A DNA stretch of 64,000 bases. It comes from Plantactinospora soyae. GTDB taxonomy: Bacteria > Actinomycetota > Actinomycetes > Mycobacteriales > Micromonosporaceae. The position numbers and the translations under genes were made by a program. Location of the stretch: assembly GCF_014874095.1 (NCBI RefSeq), contig NZ_JADBEB010000001.1:6820001-6884000 (forward strand), read 5' to 3'. The number at the start of each line of letters is the position of its first letter. Positions within the stretch are counted from its first letter, which is position 1. Below the pieces are notes generated by a model. It searched no databases, had not been told where the DNA came from, and worked only from the letters and a program-made list of their open reading frames with translations. Below, piece after piece: positions 17,086 through 25,054 of this stretch.

Positions 17086-18446
17086 CGCGGGTAGCGGCCC
17101 TGACGGCGCCGTACGCGGTCTGCGCCGACGTCGGGTCCACCTGGACCAAGGTGGCGGTGGTGGACCGCGTCAGCGGCGCCCTGGTGGCGTCGGCGGCGCG
17201 GCCGAGCACGATCGGCACCGACGTGCTGCATGGTCTGGACGCGGCGGTCGCCGCGGCCACCGCCGGCTTGTCGCAGCTGGGATCCGCACCCTGGTACGTC
17301 TGCTCGTCGGCCGGTGGCGGGCTGCGGCTCGCGGTGCTCGGCTACGAGCAGTTGATCACCGCGCGGGCCGGGCACCAGGTCGGGTTGTCCGCCGGCGCCC
17401 GGGTGGTGCATGTCGGCGCCGGCCGGCTCGACCCGGCGGGGCTGGCGGCGTTGCGGGCCGCACGGCCGGACGTGGTGCTGCTGGTCGGCGGGACCGACGG
17501 CGGTGACGCGGAGGTGTTGACCCACAACGCCAGCCGGCTGGCCCGAGCGCGGTGGCGGATCCCGGTGGTGGTGGCCGGTAACGCGGTGGCCGGGCCGGCG
17601 GTCCGGGACGTGCTCGCCGGCCGGGGGGTGCCGGTGACGGTGACCGGGAACGTGCTGCCGCAGATCGGCGTCCTGGATCCCGGGCCGGCCCGGGCGGCGA
17701 TCCGGGAGGTCTTCCTGCGGCACGTGATCGGCGGCAAGCGGCTGTCCCGGGGGCCCCGGTTCGGCCGGCTGGTCCGGGCGGCGACCCCGGACGCGGTGCT
17801 CAGCGGGGTGGAGTTGCTCGCCGACCTGCTTGGCGGTGATCTCGCGTTGGTGGATGTGGGCGGGGCGACCACCGACGTCTACTCGGTGCTGGTTCCGGAC
17901 GAGCGGGCCGGCGGTCCGGGGCGGCCGGCCGCCGGCACGCTGTGGCGGGCCCGCAGCGTCGAGGGTGATCTGGGCATGCGGTGGAGCGCACCGGGGGTGG
18001 TCGCGGCGGCGGCGGCCGAGCGGTTGCTGGCCCCGGGCGAGGAGGAGCCGCTGTCCGCCGCCGCGGCGACGATGGCCGCCGAACCGGAGCGGTTGGTGGC
18101 CGAGGCGGCGGGCCGGGCGGTCGAGTTGCGGATCGCGACGCTCGCCGCCGTCGTCGCGGTACGCCGGCACGCCCGGGGTGCGGGGGTGGCCGGTGCGCCG
18201 GCCCGGGACCTGCGGGACGTACGGCTGCTGGTCGGCTCCGGCGGGGTGCTCCGGTACGCCGATCCGGGTGCCGGGGTCGGCGTACTCGACGGGGTGTCGA
18301 CGGACCATGCCGGTGGCTGGCCGTTGCCGCGCGCGGCCCGTCCGGTGATCGACGTGGACTACGTCCTGATGGCGGCCGGTCTGCTGGCGGCGGCGGAACC
18401 GGCGGCGGCCGCGGCGTTACTGCGCCGGCACCTGCTGCCCGGCTGA
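17082..18446 (+). CDS. MutL-like ASKHA ATPase, probable aminomutase reactivase
   Basis: A 454-residue protein of the MutL/GlmL family of the actin-hsp70 ATPase fold. The first phosphate loop is CADVGSTWTKVAVVD at the N-terminus and the second is LALVDVGGATTDVYSV near residue 250; the adenosine region includes LLVGSGGVLRYAD. Members encoded beside B12 mutases are thought to eject damaged cobalamin and restore activity. Here it ends the kamDE operon, fitting a reactivating role for KamDE. The GTG start overlaps the kal stop. No zinc or DNA-repair feature is present despite the shared name with DNA mismatch-repair MutL, which is unrelated. Confidence 0.8.
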   Translation: MTRVAALTAPYAVCADVGSTWTKVAVVDRVSGALVASAARPSTIGTDVLHGLDAAVAAATAGLSQLGSAPWYVCSSAGGGLRLAVLGYEQLITARAGHQVGLSAGARVVHVGAGRLDPAGLAALRAARPDVVLLVGGTDGGDAEVLTHNASRLARARWRIPVVVAGNAVAGPAVRDVLAGRGVPVTVTGNVLPQIGVLDPGPARAAIREVFLRHVIGGKRLSRGPRFGRLVRAATPDAVLSGVELLADLLGGDLALVDVGGATTDVYSVLVPDERAGGPGRPAAGTLWRARSVEGDLGMRWSAPGVVAAAAAERLLAPGEEEPLSAAAATMAAEPERLVAEAAGRAVELRIATLAAVVAVRRHARGAGVAGAPARDLRDVRLLVGSGGVLRYADPGAGVGVLDGVSTDHAGGWPLPRAARPVIDVDYVLMAAGLLAAAEPAAAAALLRRHLLPG

Positions 18447-18967
18447 CCGGGGGCGGTGCGTTCGGTCGGGGGCCCGGTCGTGGTGACCGGGGTCTCGCCG
18501 GGGCCCCGGATCAGGGTGACGGGGATCTCGGTCCAGGGTCGGCGTCGGGGGCCTCGGCCGGGCCGAAACAACTACGCATATCGCCCGTCCGATGGGGATT
18601 CCGGCGTACGGACGTCACGGGCCGGACACGACACGCCGCATCGAACGGGGCGACTGGCCCGGGGCGGTTGACAGTGCCCGGGGGGTACCACGTACCGTCT
18701 TTGAGTCCTACAACGGGAAGCGGCTGTTGTTCGCTTCGTCCCTTCGTCCGCTGGCCGAGCGACATTTTTTTGATTCGTCGCAGCGGCCAGGTCCAGCGGG
18801 CGGGGGTCGGCGGGGCGGCGCGAACCGGCCGCGGTTACCGGTGCACGGGCAGGGTGGTGCGGACGGCCAGTAGACAACGGCCCGACGGGAACAGCCAGTT
18901 CACGTCCGGTCGGTCCGAAGGTCGTCGTGCAGTGCCCTACCACACCGGCCGGGGAGGGCCTGGGAGC
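18447..18967. other. Long intergenic region after the lysine operon, no convincing CDS
   Basis: No open frame here has both a start site and family features. A TTGACA at 18664-18669 region is followed by TACC-type hexamers at imperfect spacing. Near 18755-18800 a GCGAC/GTCGC dyad brackets a run of seven T residues. Together with the strong terminator at 18968-19000 this could be a small non-coding transcript of 200-300 nt, but I could not match it to a known RNA family. Confidence 0.3.
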
Positions 18968-19000
18968 ATCGGGGCGCGGCGTATGCCGCGCCCCGATTTT
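18968..19000 (+). terminator. Strong intrinsic terminator
   Basis: A perfect 13-bp stem (ATCGGGGCGCGGC / GCCGCGCCCCGAT) with a GTAT loop is followed by TTTT. It lies 520 bp after the MutL-like gene and 160 bp before lnt. It either ends long read-through from the lysine operon or ends an unannotated small RNA. Confidence 0.75.
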
Positions 19001-19163
19001 CGTGTCCGTACCGGTGTCGGTGTGCGGTTCGTCGAGGCGTTGCCCGGGGAGCCGGACCGGGCGACCGGGGCCGGCCGGGAGGGGTCAGCCACTGCCGGCC
19101 GTACCGGCGGGGCCGGTAGCCTTCGGCAGGTGGGTCCGCCCGCCGCCGGGGTCGGTGGCTTCG

Positions 19164-20840
19164 ATGGAACGTGAGGCACGCGTGACAGTGGTTGACACGG
19201 CCGAGACGACGGTTGCCGCCGATGGTGCGGGACAACCACCCGAGCCGGCCGGGAAACCCGTTCCGCTGGGCCTGGGGCTGCTGGCTGCCGTACTGGCCGG
19301 GCTGGTCCTGCTGGTGTCGTTCCCGCCGTACGGGCTGTGGTGGGCGGCGCCGGTCGGGGTGGCGCTGCTGACGGTCGCGGTGCACCGCCGCCGGATGCGG
19401 GCCGGGTTCGGCCTGGGCGCGATCGCCGGGCTGGCGCTGTTTCTGCCGATGCTGAGCTGGACCAACCTCTACACCGGTCAGCTGCCGTGGCTGCTGTTGT
19501 CCGGGTTGCAGGCGTGCTACCTGGGGTTGTTGGGTCTCGCGGTCGCGGCCACCAGTCGGCTGGTGGACCGGGTGCGGTGGTCGTGGCCGCTGGTCACCGG
19601 GGTGCTGTGGGTGGCGCAGGAGGCGTTGCGCGACCGTACCCCGTTCGGCGGCTTCCCGTGGGGACGGCTGGCGTTCAGTCAGGGCGACTCCCCGGTGCTG
19701 CGGCTGGCGACACTCGGCGGCGCCCCGCTGGTCACCTTCGGCGTGGCGGTGGTCGGTGGGCTGCTGGTCGCGGCGCTCTGGCGGCCGTGGCGGTCGGCCG
19801 GGACCGGCGGCTGGGTCCGGGCGGCCGGCTTCGTCGCGGGTGCCGTGGCGGTCTCGGTGCTCGGGCTGCTGCTGCCGGTCGGGGTCGCCGGTGCCGGCGC
19901 CGGTACGGCGACGGTGGCCATCGTGCAGGGCAACGTGCCGCGGATGGGGCTGGACTTCAACGCCCAGCGGCAGGCGGTGCTGGAGAACCACGTCACCGCC
20001 ACCATCGACCTGGCGGCCCAGGTGGCGGGTGGGTCGGCGCGTCAGCCGGATCTGGTGGTCTGGCCGGAGAACGCCAGCGACGTCGACCCGGTCCGCAACG
20101 AGGAGGCCGGGCGACGGATCTCCGACGCGGCGGACGCGATCAAGGCGCCGATCCTGGTCGGTGCGGTGCTGCTCGGTCCGGGCGAGGGGCAGGTGCGCAA
20201 CGCGGGGCTGGTGTGGCTGCCGAAGACCGGCGTGGACCAGTCCCAGATGTACGTCAAGCGCCATCCGGTGCCGTTCGCCGAGTACGTCCCGTTGCGCAGC
20301 ATCGCCCGGAAGGTCAGCAAGGAGGTCGACCGGATCCGGAACGACTTCGTCGCGGGCACCGAGCCGGGGGTCCTGCGGGTCGGCGGGGTGCCGCTGGGGG
20401 ACGTGATCTGCTTCGAGGTCGCCTACGACGAGGTGGTCCGGGACACGGTGACCAACGGGGCGCAGCTGCTCGTCGTGCAGACCAACAACGCCACCTTCAA
20501 CGTGGCCGAGGCCGAGCAGCAGTTGGCGATGGTCCGGCTGCGGGCGGTGGAGCACGGCCGGGAGGCGCTGATGGCGTCCACGGTCGGTGTTTCGGGGTTC
20601 GTCGGTGCCGATGGGCGGGTAACCGGGGCGACCGGGTTCAACACCGAGGCGGTGGTGACCCGGCAGATGCACCTCGGGGATGCCCGTACGGTCGCCACCC
20701 GGGTCGGTCTGTGGCCGGAGATGGCCCTGCTGGCCATGGCCGTCGCGGCGCTCGTCGCGGCGGCGCTGGTCCGTCGGCGTTCGCTCCCCGGGGACGGTAC
20801 GGCGACGGCCGGCGACCCGGCGGATGCGGAGGAGCGGTGA
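19164..20840 (+). CDS. lnt: Apolipoprotein N-acyltransferase
   Basis: An integral membrane enzyme that transfers an acyl chain to the N-terminal cysteine of mature lipoproteins. The first about 230 residues hold six to eight transmembrane segments. The C-terminal nitrilase domain carries the catalytic triad: E302 in VVWPENAS, K365 in YVKRHPVPFAEYVP and C416 in GDVICFEVAYDE. A final transmembrane helix lies near residues 520-545. ATG 19164 is chosen; GTG 19182, which has GAGG five bases upstream, is an alternative that would remove six residues. The next gene, ppm1, begins inside its stop codon, as in other actinobacteria where the two are adjacent or fused. Confidence 0.9.
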   Translation: MEREARVTVVDTAETTVAADGAGQPPEPAGKPVPLGLGLLAAVLAGLVLLVSFPPYGLWWAAPVGVALLTVAVHRRRMRAGFGLGAIAGLALFLPMLSWTNLYTGQLPWLLLSGLQACYLGLLGLAVAATSRLVDRVRWSWPLVTGVLWVAQEALRDRTPFGGFPWGRLAFSQGDSPVLRLATLGGAPLVTFGVAVVGGLLVAALWRPWRSAGTGGWVRAAGFVAGAVAVSVLGLLLPVGVAGAGAGTATVAIVQGNVPRMGLDFNAQRQAVLENHVTATIDLAAQVAGGSARQPDLVVWPENASDVDPVRNEEAGRRISDAADAIKAPILVGAVLLGPGEGQVRNAGLVWLPKTGVDQSQMYVKRHPVPFAEYVPLRSIARKVSKEVDRIRNDFVAGTEPGVLRVGGVPLGDVICFEVAYDEVVRDTVTNGAQLLVVQTNNATFNVAEAEQQLAMVRLRAVEHGREALMASTVGVSGFVGADGRVTGATGFNTEAVVTRQMHLGDARTVATRVGLWPEMALLAMAVAALVAAALVRRRSLPGDGTATAGDPADAEER

Positions 20841-21646
20841 ATGAGGTGTTCGGGGCGGAGGACCACGGCGACGGTTATCCGGGGGTGGGCCGGGTCCTGG
20901 TCGTGGTCCCCACCTACAACGAGGCCGACAACGTTGGGGTGATCGTCGACCGGGTGCACCGGGTGGCACCGTCGGTGGAGGTGCTGATCGTCGACGACAA
21001 CAGCCCGGACGGCACGGGGGCGATCGCCGACCGGATGGCCGAGGCGGATCACCGGGTGCACGTGCTGCACCGGGCCGGTAAGCAGGGTCTCGGCGCCGCC
21101 TACGTCGCGGGGTTCGGCTGGGCCGGGGAGCACGGCTACGACGCCGTGGTCGAGATGGACGCCGACGGCTCGCACGCGCCGGAGGAGCTGCCCCGGCTGC
21201 TGGACGCGGCCCGGGACGCGGACGTGGTGATCGGCTCCCGGTGGACCTCCGGTGGGCAGGTGGTGAACTGGCCGTGGCACCGGCAGTTGTTGTCCCGGGG
21301 CGGGAACCTCTACACCAGGGTGGCGCTGGGAATGCCGCTGTCGGACGCCACCGGCGGTTTCCGGGTGTACCGGGTGCCCGCGCTGGCGCGGCTCGATCTG
21401 GACTCGGTCGCGTCACAGGGCTACTCGTTCCAGGTGGAGTTGTCCTGGCGGGCGCACCGCGCCGGTCTCCGGACGGTGGAGGTGCCGATCACGTTCGCCG
21501 AGCGGGAACGGGGCACGAGCAAGATGAGCCCGGTGATCGTCGGCGAGGCGTTGTGGCGGGTGACCATGTGGGCGACGCTGGACCGGCGGACGACTCCGGG
21601 CGGCTCGCGTCGGGGTGCCGGCGACCACCAGCTCCGTTGGCCGTGA
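20837..21646 (+). CDS. ppm1: Polyprenol monophosphomannose synthase
   Basis: A GT2 glycosyltransferase that makes polyprenyl-phosphate mannose, the donor for protein O-mannosylation and, in relatives, lipoglycans. The 269-residue protein has VVVPTYNEADN at the N-terminus, the metal-binding VEMDADGSHAPEELP (DxD-like) near residue 110, and FAERERGTSKMS near 225. It is a soluble DPM1-type catalytic domain with no transmembrane anchor, so it may rely on Lnt for membrane location, as the fused mycobacterial protein does. The GTG start overlaps the lnt stop (GTGA) with GGAGG just upstream. Confidence 0.9.
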   Translation: MNEVFGAEDHGDGYPGVGRVLVVVPTYNEADNVGVIVDRVHRVAPSVEVLIVDDNSPDGTGAIADRMAEADHRVHVLHRAGKQGLGAAYVAGFGWAGEHGYDAVVEMDADGSHAPEELPRLLDAARDADVVIGSRWTSGGQVVNWPWHRQLLSRGGNLYTRVALGMPLSDATGGFRVYRVPALARLDLDSVASQGYSFQVELSWRAHRAGLRTVEVPITFAERERGTSKMSPVIVGEALWRVTMWATLDRRTTPGGSRRGAGDHQLRWP

Positions 21647-21706
21647 CCGACAACGTGTCATGCTGGACGGACGGAGTTTGCGGGCCGGACATCCGGATGG
21701 GGTGAG

Positions 21707-22264
21707 ATGCGCCGAGGGTTGAGGTTCGTGCCGTTGGCACTGCTGTTGACCGGGATCGTGGAGGTCGCGGTCTTCGTACTGCTGGGCCGGTGGATCGGGT
21801 TCGGCTGGACGATTCTGCTGGTGGTCGCCGTCTCGGTGCTGGGGCTGGTGCTGCTCCGCCGGGAGGGGATGCGGGCCTGGCGGGGTTTCCGGGCCGCGGC
21901 CGAGGGTGGGCGTCCGCCCGGGCCGCAGGTCAGTGACGGCCTGGTCGGGTTGCTCGCCGGGCTGCTGCTGGCATTGCCGGGACTGGTCACCGGGGTTGTC
22001 GGGCTGTCGCTGACGGTGCCGTTGGTACGCCGGCTGGCCCGCCACCGGGTGCAGCGTGCCGCCGAGCGCCGGATCTCCGCCGCGGTCGCCGGTGATCTCT
22101 TCGGTCCCCGGCGGGTACGGGTCCGGCGGGGCCAGCCGCGTCCGGACGATCCGACGGCGCCCCCCGCCGAGGGGCCGGTGGCGTCGACGGGTGGACCGGT
22201 GCCCGGGACCGGTGGGCCCGGTCCGGCCATCGAGGGTGAGATCGTGGAGCCCCGCCCGCGCTGA
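21707..22264 (+). CDS. FxsA family cytoplasmic-membrane protein
   Basis: A 185-residue membrane protein with the FxsA pattern: hydrophobic helix 1 LALLLTGIVEVAVFVLLG, helix 2 FGWTILLVVAVSVLGLVLL, the loop RREGMRAWRGFRAA, and helix pair GLVGLLAGLLLALPGLVTGV plus LSLTVPLVRRL. The last about 70 residues are a charged then Pro/Gly-rich cytoplasmic tail. In E. coli FxsA suppresses exclusion of phage T7 when overexpressed; the native role is unknown. It follows ppm1 by 60 bp on the same strand and may share its transcript. A shared terminator separates it from rbpA. Confidence 0.85.
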   Translation: MRRGLRFVPLALLLTGIVEVAVFVLLGRWIGFGWTILLVVAVSVLGLVLLRREGMRAWRGFRAAAEGGRPPGPQVSDGLVGLLAGLLLALPGLVTGVVGLSLTVPLVRRLARHRVQRAAERRISAAVAGDLFGPRRVRVRRGQPRPDDPTAPPAEGPVASTGGPVPGTGGPGPAIEGEIVEPRPR

Positions 22265-22299
22265 TCCGACCGGTCGCGGGACCGGGGTGGACCTGACAC

Positions 22300-22338
22300 G
22301 ACACCGCCCCCACGGCGGGTGCCGTGGGGGCGGGTGTC
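22300..22338. terminator. Bidirectional terminator between fxsA-type gene and rbpA
   Basis: A long GC hairpin, GACACCGCCCCCACGGC pairing with GCCGTGGGGGCGGGTGTC (one bulged G), with a GGGT loop. It sits between convergent genes and would serve both strands; no T-run is present, as is common in actinobacteria. Confidence 0.7.
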
Positions 22339-22357
22339 GAACGGTGTTCCTGGTCGG

Positions 22358-22699
22358 TCAGGCCCGGCCGCGTCGGGTCCGGACCTCTTCGAGCCGTTCC
22401 GCGAGGATGCTCTCCAACTCGGCGATTGAGCGGCGCTCCAGCAGCATGTCCCAGTGGGTCCGTGGCGGCTTGGCCTTCTTCTGCTCCGGTTCGCTGCCGT
22501 CGACCAACCGCGCGACGCTGCCGTCGAACTTACATTCCCAGGTCATCGGCACTTCGGCATCGACGGCGAACGGCACCTCGAACTGGTGGCCCTTGGCGCA
22601 GAGGTACTCTCGGGTCTGTCGCGGGGCAAGCTCGGTGTTGCGGTCGGACTCGTAGCTGACTGCTCCCAGACGGCTCCCGCGCAGCATGCGCTCGCCCAT
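22358..22699 (-). CDS. rbpA: RNA polymerase-binding protein RbpA
   Basis: An actinobacterial transcription factor that binds the principal sigma factor and RNA polymerase, stabilises the open complex and affects rifampicin tolerance. The 113-residue protein shows the family N-terminal tail GERMLRGSRLGAVSYESDR, the zinc/RbpA core domain with YLCAKGHQFEVPFAVDAEVP and TWECKFDG, the basic linker EPEQKKAKPPRTHWDMLLER, and the C-terminal sigma-interaction helix. One zinc-type cysteine pair is evident (CAKGH and WEC). It is monocistronic, ending at the shared terminator, and has a sigma-R-like promoter upstream. Confidence 0.95.
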   Translation of the reverse strand: MGERMLRGSRLGAVSYESDRNTELAPRQTREYLCAKGHQFEVPFAVDAEVPMTWECKFDGSVARLVDGSEPEQKKAKPPRTHWDMLLERRSIAELESILAERLEEVRTRRGRA

Positions 22700-22742
22700 G
22701 ATCGGCTTTCCCCTCGGTCGTGATGCTGGTTCTTATCGGTGT

Positions 22743-22770
22743 AACGACAGGTGCCGGGTGGGCGATTCCC
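22743..22770 (-). promoter_or_regulatory. Sigma-R-like promoter of rbpA
   Basis: On the minus strand GGGAAT (22770-22765) and GTT (22745-22743) are separated by 19 bp, close to the GGGAAT-N(18)-GTT pattern of the disulfide-stress sigma factor SigR. rbpA of Streptomyces coelicolor is a known SigR target, which supports the reading. The -10 lies 44 bp before the start codon. Confidence 0.5.
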
Positions 22771-22944
22771 GCCGCCGGCAGAAACGTACAGACGGTTAAA
22801 CGCTCCGAGCGTAGCCGGATCACCTGGGTGGTGATCCGGGTCACCTGTCCGGGGCGCGAATTGCCGTGGTATGTGGCATTGATCCGGCCGCATCGTGCCG
22901 GTCTGGCCGGCAAAATCGCCGCCGGATCCGGGAATGGGCCGGGC

Positions 22945-24129
22945 TCACGGATCACTGGCCGGGGCGGTCCGGCCGGACCCGCCGCCCGGACCCGCCACCG
23001 TGGCGGCACCGGCGGGCGCGGCGGTCCGGGCACCGAGGCTGGCCAGAGCGGCGGCCAGATCGCTGACCTGGGCGGACAGTTGCCCGGCACGATCACGGGC
23101 CGCGTCGCGGTCGGCTTCGGCGGCGGCCGACCGTACCGTGAGCTCCGCGAGCCGGCCCTCGGCGGCGCTCACGGCCTCCCGGGCGGCCTGGAGTTCGGTG
23201 CGCAGCCGGTCCCGCTCGGCGGTGGCGCCCGCGGCCGCCGTCCGGGCCTGCGCGGCGGCGGTCTCGGCCCGTTCGGCCGAGGCGTAGGCCCTAGCGGTGT
23301 CCCGCGCGGCGTCGTCCGCCGCGTCGCGGGCCTCGGCGGCCATGGTCCGGGCCTGCGCCTCGGCGGTCCGGGCCTCGGCGGCCATGGCCCGGAACCGTTC
23401 GGCCTGGGACACCGCGTCGGCGGCCGACCGGGCGGCCCGGTCGGCTTCCGCGCGCGCCGTGTCCCGCTCCCGGGTGACCTCGGCCAGCTGCCGTCGGTCG
23501 GCGTCCGCCTCGGCGCGCAGTCCGCGCAGGTCCCGGCGGGCGCCGTCGCGGTCCCGCTCGGCCTGGGTACGCAGGGCGACCGCCGCGCTCTCCGCCTGCC
23601 GCGCCGCGTCCCGGGCGGCGAGGGCGGCGCTCGTCTCGACGTGGGCCTGTTCGACGCTCCGGCCAGCCCGTTCGGACTCCTCGCGGGCGGCGGCGCGGCC
23701 GGCGACCGCCTCGGCGGCGGCCTGCTGCGCCTGGCGCAGGGCGACGGCCGCCGCCTCGGCCGCGTGGCGGGCCTCGTCCCGTTCGGTCTGCGCCGCGGCG
23801 ATCTGGGCGGACGCCTCGGCCCGGACCTCGGCGACCTGCCGTTCGACCCCGGCCGGCGACAGTTCGGCGTGCAGCGACTCGGTCAGCGCCTCGGCCATCT
23901 GGTCGAGGCGGTCGACCACCTCCCAGGTCCTGGCCACCTGGCCGGCCAGCCCGGGGGCGTTACGGTGCCGCATGCGCTGGTTGCGGGACGCCCGCTGACA
24001 GGCGCCGTCGTTGTCGCGGCAGTAGCGGAACGGCCGCCCGGCGGCCGCCCGCTGCGGTACCAGCCGTCCACAGTGGGCGCAGGGTCGGCTCTCCGCCCGG
24101 AGATCGCTGCTGGGGTTCTGGTTGTCCAT
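22945..24129 (-). CDS. Zinc-finger plus long coiled-coil protein, function unknown
   Basis: A 394-residue protein. The first 55 residues carry a compact cysteine/histidine cluster (CAHCGRLVPQ ... RYCRDNDGACQRASRNQRMR) that looks like a treble-clef or MYM-like zinc finger followed by a basic patch. Residues about 80-365 are an almost uninterrupted Ala/Arg/Glu-rich coiled coil (AEVRAEASAQIAAAQTERDE and similar), ending in a Gly/Ser/Ala-rich tail. I do not recognise a characterised family. A DNA- or RNA-binding scaffold is plausible. Its extreme alanine bias makes the antisense frames open too, but the zinc finger and start context favour this strand. ATG 24129 is preceded by AGACTTCCCCGG with only a weak ribosome site. 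Confidence 0.7.
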   Translation of the reverse strand: MDNQNPSSDLRAESRPCAHCGRLVPQRAAAGRPFRYCRDNDGACQRASRNQRMRHRNAPGLAGQVARTWEVVDRLDQMAEALTESLHAELSPAGVERQVAEVRAEASAQIAAAQTERDEARHAAEAAAVALRQAQQAAAEAVAGRAAAREESERAGRSVEQAHVETSAALAARDAARQAESAAVALRTQAERDRDGARRDLRGLRAEADADRRQLAEVTRERDTARAEADRAARSAADAVSQAERFRAMAAEARTAEAQARTMAAEARDAADDAARDTARAYASAERAETAAAQARTAAAGATAERDRLRTELQAAREAVSAAEGRLAELTVRSAAAEADRDAARDRAGQLSAQVSDLAAALASLGARTAAPAGAATVAGPGGGSGRTAPASDP

Positions 24130-24315
24130 CGCCGGGGAAGTCTAGTGCCGGGCCGGAGCGGGCTCGCGCGGCTCGTCCGCCCGGTCGGTGGGGTAGACCT
24201 CGCCGGTCCGTAATCGACCTGACCCGTACGGCCGGGCCCGCCATACTTGGGAGCCGCCGTCGTCGGGGGAGTCCACGGCGGCGGTCATCGGGTCGGGCGG
24301 GGGAGTGTGGTCGGG

Positions 24316-25044
24316 GTGCCGGAACGGACCAGCGGTGGCGACGGGCCGCCGGACTGGTGGCTCGACGAGCTGGCACACGCCGGGAACGAGCACCTGGATC
24401 CGGCGTACGTCGCCGGCTACGACCGCAAGGCCGGGCACGACCCGCAGGCCGATCTCGACATCCTGTGCCGGCTCGGGCTGGACGGCGACAGCACGCTCGT
24501 CGACCTCGGGGCGGGTACCGGCCGCCTCACCCTCGCCGCCGCGCGGATCTGCCGGCGCCTGGTCGCGGTGGACGTCTCGACGGCGATGCTCGGGCGGCTC
24601 CGCGCCGACGTCGGGCGGGCCGGGCTGGCCAACGTCGAGGTGGTGCAGGCCGGCTTCCTGAGCTACGTCCACCAGGGGCCGGCCGCCGACTTCGTCTACA
24701 CCCGACACGCGCTGCACCAGTTGCCCGACTTCTGGAAGGCCATCGCCCTCGCCCGGGTCGCCGGCATCCTGCGCCCGGGCGGGGTGCTGCTGCTGCGCGA
24801 CCTGGTCTACACCTTCGACCCGGCGCAGGCGGCGGGGGAGCTGGAGAGCTGGTTGGCCTCGGCGGCCGGATCCACCGCCGATGGTTGGACCCGGCCCGAA
24901 CTCGCCACCCACGTACGCGAGGAGCACAGCACCTTCAGCTGGCTGCTGGAGCCGATGCTGGACAAGGCCGGTTTCCGGATCAGCGAGGTCACCCCCAGCC
25001 GGCATCCGGCCACCTACGCCAGCTACGTCTGCGTCAAGCGGTAG
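24316..25044 (+). CDS. Class I SAM-dependent methyltransferase
   Basis: A 242-residue Rossmann-fold methyltransferase. Motif I is VDLGAGTGRLTLAAA, motif II the acidic VAVDVSTAM, motif IV the segment FVYTRHALHQLPD and motif V/VI ILRPGGVLLLRDLVY. The N-terminal DWWLDELAHAGNEHLDPAYV is shared by uncharacterised actinobacterial members. GTG 24316 lies 10 nt after GGAG; GTG 24307 is possible but too near that site. The acceptor substrate is unknown. It converges with gpsA, with 10 bp between the stop codons. Confidence 0.82.
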   Translation: MPERTSGGDGPPDWWLDELAHAGNEHLDPAYVAGYDRKAGHDPQADLDILCRLGLDGDSTLVDLGAGTGRLTLAAARICRRLVAVDVSTAMLGRLRADVGRAGLANVEVVQAGFLSYVHQGPAADFVYTRHALHQLPDFWKAIALARVAGILRPGGVLLLRDLVYTFDPAQAAGELESWLASAAGSTADGWTRPELATHVREEHSTFSWLLEPMLDKAGFRISEVTPSRHPATYASYVCVKR

Positions 25045-25054
25045 CGGGGACGGC

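Noticed and set aside
17082-18446. MutL-like protein as a DNA mismatch-repair protein
   Set aside because: Its phosphate loops are of the ASKHA type found in B12-mutase-associated MutL, not the GHKL ATPase of mismatch-repair MutL.
18900-21416. 838-codon minus-strand frame opposite lnt and ppm1
   Set aside because: Arg/Pro-rich shadow of genes with intact catalytic residues on the plus strand.
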